Position numbers and translations under genes: made by a program
In this document: one piece after another, positions 33,668 through 41,177 of the stretch
Position numbering within the stretch: position 1 is the first letter of the stretch
How the letters are laid out: each line of letters begins with the position of its first letter
The notes under the pieces: model-generated
The model's input: only the letters and a program-made list of their open reading frames with translations
Told to the model about the DNA's origin: nothing
The model's database searches: none
Assembly (NCBI GenBank): GCA_963763485.1
Contig: CAVXOW010000005.1
Coordinates: forward strand, 434,001-498,000
Direction: 5' to 3'
Source of the DNA: CAWCKS01 sp963763485
GTDB lineage: Bacteria; Pseudomonadota; Alphaproteobacteria; Rhizobiales; Xanthobacteraceae
Length of the DNA: 64,000 nucleotides

Positions 33668-33961
33668 TCAAACACAATGAACGCGGATCGTTCGGAAGCT
33701 GACAAAGTCCAGCTTCAGCGATGTCGTCCCGGGCGGCGCGTCGCGCAAATAGCCGCCGATGCGCTTGAGCTTCGTTCGACGATGTCGATGCGGCAAGAAG
33801 GTTAAGAACCGGTCACCACAATCTCGCCTTTTCGACAAGACGAGCACAGTCAGATCCTTACCGACGGTCTTGGGAAGATGGGCCCTAAGCGGATAAATAG
33901 CCAGCCTTTCTTGGCCGGGATCATAGCCCTTGTGGAATCCGCGCCGATGCACTATGTCCAC
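33668..33961 (-). CDS. Hypothetical basic protein
   Basis: A 97-residue, basic protein that reads like a real fold (RLAIYPLRAHLPKTVGKDLT, VLVLSKRRDCGDRFLTFLP, PGTTSLKLDFVSFRTIRVHC). No domain recognised. It lies between the S21 paralogue (convergent order, same strand) and the divergent cold-shock gene. Confidence 0.5.
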   Translation of the reverse strand: MDIVHRRGFHKGYDPGQERLAIYPLRAHLPKTVGKDLTVLVLSKRRDCGDRFLTFLPHRHRRTKLKRIGGYLRDAPPGTTSLKLDFVSFRTIRVHCV

Positions 33962-34100
33962 CGCATCGAGTTTCGGCCGAACGACTTGGCCTCGCCGCGC
34001 GCTATGCGTCGGACTGACGACCTCCCTCCAAATCTCGATTGATCTATCGGCCGTCGCGATCGCGCGGCCGACCCAAACACGTATCGAAAGAAGTCTCTAT

Positions 34101-34310
34101 ATGTCGCAAGGAATCGTGAAGTGGTTTAACAGCCAAAAAGGCTTTGGCTTCATCCAGCCGGACGATGGCAGCAAGGATGTCTTCGTGCACATCAGCGCCG
34201 TCGAACGCGCGGGGATGCACAGCCTCAACGAAGGACAAAAAGTCCAGTATGAGGTTGTTGCCGACCGAAGGACTGGCAAGTCATCGGCAGACAATCTGAG
34301 CGCCGTCTGA
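34101..34310 (+). CDS. cspA: CspA family cold-shock protein
   Basis: A 69-residue single-stranded nucleic acid-binding OB-fold protein. RNP1 (KGFGFIQ) and RNP2 (VFVHISAV) are both intact, and the start MSQGIVKWFNSQ matches the family. ATG 34101 is chosen over a long in-frame extension to 33930. A terminator follows at 34378. Confidence 0.97.
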   Translation: MSQGIVKWFNSQKGFGFIQPDDGSKDVFVHISAVERAGMHSLNEGQKVQYEVVADRRTGKSSADNLSAV

Positions 34311-34377
34311 TCGGCCGCGCCGACACCATTTCACCTTGATCACGGATGTACTGGCAAGGTTTGTGGTTATTTGACTG

Positions 34378-34409
34378 ACCCGCGTCCGGCTCGCCGTACG
34401 CGGGTTTTT
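34378..34409 (+). terminator. Rho-independent terminator after cspA
   Basis: ACCCGCGT (34378-34385) pairs with ACGCGGGT (34398-34405), 12-nt loop, then a run of T. Confidence 0.8.
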
Positions 34410-34775
34410 GCTGATGATTTTTTACTTCCGGCATCGGCGATTTGCGCTGTCCCATCGAACGACCGACCAGGCGATTGAGCGTTGGTGCGATCGCTGTCGA
34501 TGCAGCGCCGGCGATGGAGCAAGAATCGACCTGCAGGTTGCGTGCGAGCCGCATGATCGAGTCGATCCGTTTTAGTGCTACTATCTCACGTGATATGCCG
34601 CTACGCTCAAGGCAGCGACTGCGATCCATCGAGATCCTGCAGCGTTAGGCCCGGCGCGCGGACCGGTACGCTGCGCCGGGCCGCCTGACGGCACCAATGG
34701 CCGGGCAAGATTTGTTGCGACAGCACGTCTTTCGTCCTGTAGAGCATACCTAGAGCGAATTGGGACCGCGAACAC
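34410..34775. other. Intergenic region, no supported gene
   Basis: About 365 bp between the cspA terminator and the small gene at 34776. Short frames on both strands lack ribosome binding sites. Nothing else is recognised. Confidence 0.5.
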
Positions 34776-34976
34776 ATGTCTGAAGAAGGCTCACTCAATG
34801 TGTTGCTCGCGGAGATCCTCGAGGATTTCCAGGATTCTTTGAAAGCGGCCAGGAACGTTGCGGCGAAGCGAAAAATTCGCGACCGCGTTGACCGGGTCAA
34901 GCGCGCCATCGCTCAAAATGAGCGATTGTTGTCCGATGTCGTGATCAGGCAACTGCCGCGGCCCGCTAACGACTGA
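34776..34976 (+). CDS. Small helical hypothetical protein
   Basis: A 66-residue, charged helical protein (LLAEILEDFQDSLKAARNVA, KRKIRDRVDRVKRAIAQNE). It could form a coiled coil. Convergent with the small protein gene at 35033. No domain recognised. Confidence 0.6.
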   Translation: MSEEGSLNVLLAEILEDFQDSLKAARNVAAKRKIRDRVDRVKRAIAQNERLLSDVVIRQLPRPAND

Positions 34977-35032
34977 CCTGCTGACCTGATCGTCGGCCTC
35001 TGACCATTGATCCAAGCGGGACGTGTTTCGGA

Positions 35033-35257
35033 CTATTGCGCTCTGAAACGCTCCGTCTCCTCAACCGAGACGGGAAGCCCCTCGATCTCCCGAGGCAGCT
35101 TCGCCTTCTCGAAACCGGGGTCCGCCATGATCACAAGCTTATGGTTGCCCGCGTCGTCTGCCCGCACGCCAACGCCATGAACGCCAGGCGTCTTGAGCAG
35201 CGCAAGACTATGCCGATCCTTGATGGCGAGAGCTTCGTCGCTTGTGAGCTTGGTCAT
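35033..35257 (-). CDS. Small protein with the G-V-x-G-V-G-V module of the upstream fusion
   Basis: A 74-residue soluble protein: a helical start (SDEALAIKDRHSLALLKTPG), then a VHGVGVRADDAGNHKLVIM strand pair and a C-terminal helix. The L-L-x-x-P-G-V-x-G-V pattern recurs in the neighbouring fusion protein (LLAIPGVLGVRAGYRF, and again around VVGVGIG), so it looks like a stand-alone copy of a module found there. It starts 22 nt after the fusion stops and is last in the operon. Function unknown. Confidence 0.7.
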   Translation of the reverse strand: MTKLTSDEALAIKDRHSLALLKTPGVHGVGVRADDAGNHKLVIMADPGFEKAKLPREIEGLPVSVEETERFRAQ

Positions 35258-35279
35258 CCTCTGCTTTTAGCATTAAACG

Positions 35280-38200
35280 CTAGGTTACCAAAGTCACGTT
35301 GAGCGCCTGCAGAACATCTTCGATGTGGTTGGCCAGGGTGTGAGAGGCGGAACCGGCGAACAGGAGGCCGACCGCCATTTGGCTATCGCGCTCCAGGATC
35401 AACGAGCCGGAATCGCCGGGTTGACTGAATACCGAACGGTTCAGGCCAACGACAACGATCTGGTTCTTGAAAACGACGGTTCCCTGATCGTAGTCGACGC
35501 TCGTATCGGTGTTGACCATGGTCACACGCCCAGCCGTGTAAAACGAGGTCCGGCCAAATTTGTGGACCACCATATCTTGCCTGGCCGCCGTCACGCCTCT
35601 GGCAGCACCGATGTAAAGGATGTCCTTCGAAACCAGATTGGGGGAAGTCACCTCCGCCATCGCGCAATCCACCAGTGCTGGCTGCGGGTCGAACGGAATG
35701 AATTTCGACAATTTGGCGATTTGCGCTTTCGTGCTGCCCGCCGGCAAATCGAGCAGACCCTGCTGATAAATTGGCGAGCCGACGGCGAGTTGTCCCTCGT
35801 TCGCCAGAACGTGGCTGTTGCTAAGCAGGTATTGGGTACCAGTCGCGTCCCTGACAAGACCGCCGAACGTCCCCGCCATGATGGGGGAGCCCCCGGGAAA
35901 CTCAAAACCGATCGAACTGCCGGGCTGCGCCGGTCTGATCGTCGTGCGGGGATCCGGATAGGAAGTCATCGGGCGGAAGGTGCCGACTTCCTCGACGTCG
36001 ACATGCATGCCCTCAAACATTTCCGGCAGCATGTGCTGCGGGGGAATCATGCTCTTGGTGTATTTGACGCGAACGAGAAGCCTGACGGACATCAGACCGG
36101 TCGGCATTCCGCCGCTGATCATTTCGCCAATGCCGACGCCAACCACGTTCACCGCGGGATCCGGGCTGGTCGCTGCCGCCTGCGCCCTGAAATTTGTCGG
36201 GTTCGTGGAATGCAGCCAGCGTTTGCTCAATTCAGCCTTCGCCGCCAGCAGGTCGCCCGAAACCAGGTAGGATTGCGCGGTTACGAACGGTGCGGCGGCG
36301 GGAGGCGAAACCGGCTCCGTACGCGCAGCCTGGGAATAGAGCCGCTCCGGCATTGCCGGGCTCGGAATGTCGGTACCGATCAGATCCTGCAGATCGGCCT
36401 GATATTCACCAAAATAGGCGTCCCATGGCATGCGGAACGCGCCCTCCGGCGTCGCCTCGCCGGACAGCGCGAGCCTCGGCATCGCGCTTTCGGCCGAAAC
36501 CTTTTGGCGCGCAAGGTGGTCCCAGTCGTAGACGAAAATCTGCTGGAAATACTGCGCGGCCGTCTTGCTGAACAGGATGAGGCTGGCGTCGCGATTGTAC
36601 ACTGTACCGTCGCCCGACCAGTTGTGGCTGCCGACAGCCACGATCTCGCCGTCGACGATAATGCCCTTGTTGTGGCATGACTTCTGCAGCTTGACCTTGG
36701 ACATGTCGAAGCCGTTGGTCTTCAGGGCTTCAAGCATCGGCCGAGTGTCGCCGATATCGCGCAAGATGATGCGAACATCGACGCCGTCGTCGATCTTGCC
36801 GCGCAGCGCATCAACGAGGGCCGCAAATTTCGGCGGGTTCTTGCTCTCGTCGACGTTGATCTTGATATACTGGTTCTGGAAATAGAGCGTCGTCTTGGCT
36901 TGCGAAATCAGCTCGAGAATGTGGTCGGCATAGTTGTCCGGCGTCAGCAGCGGCTGCACGGTTTCGGTGCGAGCGATGTCGATGTCCTTGGGCGCGAAAT
37001 ATTCTGCGGCGGCCGCCTCCGCGACAAGATCTTCCGGCACGAACAAGTCGGGGCGCACTGCCGCCTGCGGCGACACATTCAGCGGCGCTGCCTGCTCCTC
37101 GTCATACTTAATGAAGGCTTCATAGGTCCGGGCGAGCCTCTGGTCATTGACGATGACGTGCCATTCGCGGTTGTAGATCGTCTGCACGTTCGGCAGGCCC
37201 CGGTCGGCCCCCAGCGGATCGATGTCCGGCTGGTTCGACGACTGCCAGTTGCCGCTCGACAGCCAGAACGCGGTACCATCGCGCACCGCAACCTTAATGT
37301 GATAGGCCGTCGGGAAAATTCCCTGCTCGACCTTGCCTTTGCGCGTCACGGCAGCCCAGACAAAACTGAATTTCGATCGCAGTTTCTGCGTGAGGTCCTT
37401 GCGAACTGTGTCCTCGGTGAAGTCGCCGGACTTCGGATTGTTGGGCTCGCCGCCGTTGGCGAGTGACTGACCGGGATCGAGGATCAGCGAGAATGACGAA
37501 TTATTCTGCGCGGACGTCGCCTCGATTGTCCGCATGATGTGCGGGGCGGTGAAATCGTACATGGCCACCGTCAGCCGGGTCTTCGTCTGCTGCAGAAACC
37601 CCGACAGGGTCGGCCAGCCGGCATCCGGGCTGGCGTGGCACTTGATCGCGAAGGGCCCGTTGACGGGCTCGAGCTGAACATTGTCTGGCGGCACATATTT
37701 GCTCTCACGCACCAATTGCGCAGAAACGTCCGTCAGGGCGAAAGCCTGCTCGGGCTGCCTGGCGCTGGGTACGGCAAAGCCTTCCGGATTAACCGGGTCA
37801 ACTCCAATCGCGCGGCCCTGGCGCATCGCCTGAGAGACGAGTTGCTGGACCGGCGTCGCAATGGCGACGTCGACATCCACATTCTCGATTCGGTCCGGAA
37901 TGCGCACCGCCGATGGTACGGCGGCTGGCTGCAGCTTCTGATCGACGATGGCGACGATACAGGGCTCGTCCGTGATCCAGCCGTCCTTGAAGCGATATCC
38001 CGCCCGTACGCCGAGGACGCCTGGAATTGCGAGCAGCTGCTGACGATTGCGCTCGAGGACGTCATCGATGACCTGAAATCGCCGGCGGTCCTCCGGCTTG
38101 ACCGGCGTCGTCCCAAGCCTGGGAAACGCCTTCGCGCCGAGAAGGTATCCGCCCGATTGATAGCCTCTCAAACGGACATTGGTGCCGATCAGCGGCCTGA

Positions 38201-38426
38201 ACTGGGCCTGCGTACTCTTTCTGGCCGCGTCCAGGCCCGTCTCGTTTGTTGGCAGGGCATTTGAGGTGAGGACTTCGACCGAAAGCCCGCCGATTGATAA
38301 TGTGGTCCGATTGCCGGCTGACGCGAGCAATCCGAATATTACCGCAAGTTTGCCGCCAGCTACTTCAGCCTGCGCTGACTGCGCGGCAGGACGCTTCGTC
38401 CTTTTGGAGCGAGCACGCTTGGTCAT
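35280..38426 (-). CDS. Phospholipase D-chymotrypsin-like protease fusion protein
   Basis: A 1048-residue protein with four parts: an N-terminal region (1-120), a G-V-x-G-V module (about 125-195), a phospholipase D core (about 255-640) and, after a second G-V-G-I-G module (about 757-820), a trypsin-fold domain (about 835-1048). Both HKD motifs are complete: HIKVAVRD (His376, Lys378, Asp383) and HNKGIIVD (His585, Lys587, Asp592). The protease triad is His872 (SNSHVLAN), Asp920 (ALVDCAM) and Ser1006 (QPGDSGS). No signal peptide or membrane span is seen. The start at 38426 is preferred to an in-frame extension to 38711 with a poor translation. It follows the GMC gene by 19 nt. The combination of domains is unusual; substrate unknown. 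Confidence 0.88.
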   Translation of the reverse strand: MTKRARSKRTKRPAAQSAQAEVAGGKLAVIFGLLASAGNRTTLSIGGLSVEVLTSNALPTNETGLDAARKSTQAQFRPLIGTNVRLRGYQSGGYLLGAKAFPRLGTTPVKPEDRRRFQVIDDVLERNRQQLLAIPGVLGVRAGYRFKDGWITDEPCIVAIVDQKLQPAAVPSAVRIPDRIENVDVDVAIATPVQQLVSQAMRQGRAIGVDPVNPEGFAVPSARQPEQAFALTDVSAQLVRESKYVPPDNVQLEPVNGPFAIKCHASPDAGWPTLSGFLQQTKTRLTVAMYDFTAPHIMRTIEATSAQNNSSFSLILDPGQSLANGGEPNNPKSGDFTEDTVRKDLTQKLRSKFSFVWAAVTRKGKVEQGIFPTAYHIKVAVRDGTAFWLSSGNWQSSNQPDIDPLGADRGLPNVQTIYNREWHVIVNDQRLARTYEAFIKYDEEQAAPLNVSPQAAVRPDLFVPEDLVAEAAAAEYFAPKDIDIARTETVQPLLTPDNYADHILELISQAKTTLYFQNQYIKINVDESKNPPKFAALVDALRGKIDDGVDVRIILRDIGDTRPMLEALKTNGFDMSKVKLQKSCHNKGIIVDGEIVAVGSHNWSGDGTVYNRDASLILFSKTAAQYFQQIFVYDWDHLARQKVSAESAMPRLALSGEATPEGAFRMPWDAYFGEYQADLQDLIGTDIPSPAMPERLYSQAARTEPVSPPAAAPFVTAQSYLVSGDLLAAKAELSKRWLHSTNPTNFRAQAAATSPDPAVNVVGVGIGEMISGGMPTGLMSVRLLVRVKYTKSMIPPQHMLPEMFEGMHVDVEEVGTFRPMTSYPDPRTTIRPAQPGSSIGFEFPGGSPIMAGTFGGLVRDATGTQYLLSNSHVLANEGQLAVGSPIYQQGLLDLPAGSTKAQIAKLSKFIPFDPQPALVDCAMAEVTSPNLVSKDILYIGAARGVTAARQDMVVHKFGRTSFYTAGRVTMVNTDTSVDYDQGTVVFKNQIVVVGLNRSVFSQPGDSGSLILERDSQMAVGLLFAGSASHTLANHIEDVLQALNVTLVT

Positions 38427-38445
38427 ATGAAATCCCTCGATGCTT

Positions 38446-40386
38446 TCACGTCGGCGAATTGAAGTCTTTGACGATGCTCTCCGCAGTTCGGAGCGCCAGC
38501 GCCGACAGGGTGAGCGTCGGATTGGCGGTGCCCACAGTCGGAAACGTGCCGCTCCCCACCAGATAAAGGTTGTGGTGGTCATGCGAGCGCTGCCAGGAAT
38601 CGACGACCGATGCCTTCCGATCGGTGCCCATACGGTAAGTGCCCATGACGTGACCCGCGCCGCCATAAGTGAGCTGTTCCGGCTTGTCGTCGTTGACGTC
38701 GATCTTCTCATCGAAGCCGGCAGGATCGCCTGCAGCGCGTTCGGTGAAGTCTAGCTTTGTTGCGCCTAGCTTCTTGAAGATCAGCCTTTTCAGGCGAACG
38801 GCGGTGAAGATACCCTGTTTCGTATAATCGGAAATATCGTAGGCAATCTTCGGACGGGGCAAATTCAGCGCATCGGTGACTGTGGATAGCGTTACACGAT
38901 TGTTGGGATCAGGATCTTGCTCGCACGCGAATGCAATCCGGAACTGTCGCGAAATCAGGTCGCGAAGCGTCTCCGCGAGGCCCGCCCCAAACAGCGCGCT
39001 GTTGTCGGCTGCCAGCTGACTGACAGCGCGCGTGTTGAGTTTGCTGGAATTCATCCCGTTGACAAAATCGAGAGTCGTGACGTGGGGGTCGGCGCCGAAC
39101 GCGCCGCCACCGACCACGAAATTCCAGCCTTCGTTGCCGAAACTGACCCGGAAGGCGGCGCGCGTGGCGCGAAATGGACCATCACAGAGATCGCCAATGG
39201 CGGAGGTAATAAGCGGACCGCGATAAGGATATGCCGGCTTCGAGCTCAGAGGCAGCAACCCCCAGGTGACATATTGCGGGTGGTCCATCAAATTTCGCCC
39301 GACCATGTCACTGCTGTTGGCCACGCCGTTGGGAGTTCGGCTGCCATTTTTTGACATCAGCAGCAGCCGCGGCGTCTCGATGCCATTCGCGGCAATCACA
39401 TAGACCGTGGCCTTGACACAACCAGTCCCGGTCTGCGGTCCGGCCTCGTCCTTGTACGTGATGAAGTTGATCCCACTGACGAGATTTTTCTCGTCGACCA
39501 GGATCTCACTGGCGACGGCATGGTCGATCAGCTTCGCGCCGCTGTTGGTCGCTTCGTTCAACGTTATGGTCGGATCATATTTGGCCTGGATCGGGCAAAT
39601 CGGAATGCAATTGGTATTGCCGGCGCAGGCGCGGCGATTGCGATACGGCTGGGAATTGCGGGCCGCCGGCAGGCTCCGCAGCCTGAGTGCCGTCACGGGC
39701 TTCCCCATTTCAAGAAAGTCGGTGTCTGCAGCGCTCAACTGCGCGAGGGCGTCGTTGACGCGCTGGTCGAACACCGAAGGTGGAATCCTGGGCATCGGGT
39801 AGCTCTTGGAAAAGCTGATGCCGCAGAAACTCTGCTCCTCCACGTCGCCGGACACACCGAGCTCCGCTTCTGCATCGTTGTAGTACTTGCCGAGCGTACT
39901 GTAACCGATTGGCCAATCCGGCATGTCGTTGCGGTACTGCGACATCTTGAAATCGTTCGGCACGAGCCGTGGTGTCTGGCCGAGCCAGTGCGACGTGCCG
40001 CCGGCAAGGCGTTCGTAAGTACTTTTGAACGGCAGCTTGCTGTCCGTCTGATCAAGATAGGCCTGTTTGGGATCTTTCCAGTTGGAATGCGATAATGTCC
40101 GCGATGTCGGCCTGCCGGCGGCGACATTCGCTGGATCAATCAGCTTGCCGTTCGAATCGGTCAGTGCCGGAGGGTAAGGGCTCTCCGGCACTTTGATGCT
40201 GGCAGTATAAAAGCGCTTCAGATAATCGTTGATGTTTGGCTGGATACCCGCACCCGCCTCGAGAACAACGACACGCAGACGCCTCCCCTTGATGGGCGGC
40301 GTCTGACTCAATTGTTTGGCGATCAACGACCCGGCAAATCCGGATCCGATGATTGCGACGTCGCATTCGATGCAATTGTCGGCCAC
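38446..40386 (-). CDS. GMC family FAD-dependent dehydrogenase (large subunit)
   Basis: A 646-residue flavoprotein of the GMC oxidoreductase family. The FAD-binding loop IIGSGFAGS is at the N-terminus, and the C-terminal substrate/FAD region has GHVMGTYRMG and GTANPTLTLSALALRTAE with the catalytic His/Asn area. A Cys-rich stretch (CAGNTNCIPICPIQAKYDP) resembles the iron-sulfur or Cys loop of membrane gluconate-type dehydrogenases. There is no signal peptide, as expected if it is exported bound to the Tat-signal subunit encoded 9 nt upstream. Substrate (an alcohol, sugar acid or sterol) is not readable. Confidence 0.93.
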   Translation of the reverse strand: MADNCIECDVAIIGSGFAGSLIAKQLSQTPPIKGRRLRVVVLEAGAGIQPNINDYLKRFYTASIKVPESPYPPALTDSNGKLIDPANVAAGRPTSRTLSHSNWKDPKQAYLDQTDSKLPFKSTYERLAGGTSHWLGQTPRLVPNDFKMSQYRNDMPDWPIGYSTLGKYYNDAEAELGVSGDVEEQSFCGISFSKSYPMPRIPPSVFDQRVNDALAQLSAADTDFLEMGKPVTALRLRSLPAARNSQPYRNRRACAGNTNCIPICPIQAKYDPTITLNEATNSGAKLIDHAVASEILVDEKNLVSGINFITYKDEAGPQTGTGCVKATVYVIAANGIETPRLLLMSKNGSRTPNGVANSSDMVGRNLMDHPQYVTWGLLPLSSKPAYPYRGPLITSAIGDLCDGPFRATRAAFRVSFGNEGWNFVVGGGAFGADPHVTTLDFVNGMNSSKLNTRAVSQLAADNSALFGAGLAETLRDLISRQFRIAFACEQDPDPNNRVTLSTVTDALNLPRPKIAYDISDYTKQGIFTAVRLKRLIFKKLGATKLDFTERAAGDPAGFDEKIDVNDDKPEQLTYGGAGHVMGTYRMGTDRKASVVDSWQRSHDHHNLYLVGSGTFPTVGTANPTLTLSALALRTAESIVKDFNSPT

Positions 40387-40395
40387 CTTTGCCTC

Positions 40396-41124
40396 TCAAG
40401 GAGTTGTTGCGGTGATGACGCCGAAATTCGATTTTTGCGCTGGATCGTTCGGATCGTTCGGATCGCGCGACCAATAACCGAACTGCAAATTGCTGTAGCC
40501 CATCGGATGGGCTCCCACGATCTGCCAGACCAATCCTTGAGTGTATGCCTTCGACGAGACGACGACTGACGGAGTGACCGCGCGGGTTCCGGGCGTGGCG
40601 GCGTTGGCCTTCAGATCTGCCGGCGCGTACCACGAGCCCAGATACCAGAGCAGTACGACGCTGCGCGCCAGGAATTTGGTATTGTCATCGCTGGCGTTCA
40701 CCGCAGCGATGATGCTGGTCGCCGATTGACGATTGTCCTTGGCAATCTGAAGCAGTTCGCCGAATGACGACGTCGAGTCGTGGGCGTTGATCCACCGGAA
40801 GTAGTCGTTCTTGACATTGATCGGATCGACGCCGGGATCCTGATCCAAAATATCCTTCTTGGAGTCCAGGGTGAACTCGGGCGCCAGATTCACCACGTGA
40901 ACCCCGGCGAGCGCGGCGGAAAGCAGCAGGAATGCCATCATATCCTGCGATGAACTCACGTCTGGTCCCGCGGCATAGGCTGCGCCCGCGATGGGCACGA
41001 CGGCCGCCGCCGCAGTCGCGGCTACCGTACCGGCGAGCATTGCGCGCCGCGAAACTGTACCCTCTGGTTCCGAGCGGGTTGCGCCGGATCGATCGTCGTG
41101 CCGATGCTTCGGTAACTTTCCCAT
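40396..41124 (-). CDS. Tat-exported small subunit of a GMC dehydrogenase
   Basis: A 242-residue protein with a Tat-type signal (SRRAMLAG at about 26-33, then a long hydrophobic segment to PIAGAAYAAG). The rest is helical and ends with a tryptophan- and aspartate-rich segment. Proteins of this kind are the small (gamma) subunits of sorbitol/gluconate/fructose dehydrogenases and carry the flavoprotein through the Tat system. The ATG at 41124 follows GGGG with good spacing; TTG at 41148 is the alternative. Confidence 0.82.
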   Translation of the reverse strand: MGKLPKHRHDDRSGATRSEPEGTVSRRAMLAGTVAATAAAAVVPIAGAAYAAGPDVSSSQDMMAFLLLSAALAGVHVVNLAPEFTLDSKKDILDQDPGVDPINVKNDYFRWINAHDSTSSFGELLQIAKDNRQSATSIIAAVNASDDNTKFLARSVVLLWYLGSWYAPADLKANAATPGTRAVTPSVVVSSKAYTQGLVWQIVGAHPMGYSNLQFGYWSRDPNDPNDPAQKSNFGVITATTP

Positions 41125-41177
41125 AGGGGCCCCACCATAAAAGTCCAACGGACAGCGGCGTGATCAGACCGGTCGGC

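Noticed and set aside
35325..36680. 451-codon plus-strand open frame inside the PLD-protease gene region
   Set aside because: It lies opposite a gene with intact HKD and protease motifs; the translation is Arg/His-rich and has no ribosome binding site.
38427..38711. 95-codon N-terminal extension of the PLD-protease protein
   Set aside because: It overlaps the GMC coding sequence and has a Ser/Arg/Thr-rich shadow translation; the ATG at 38426 gives a clean start.
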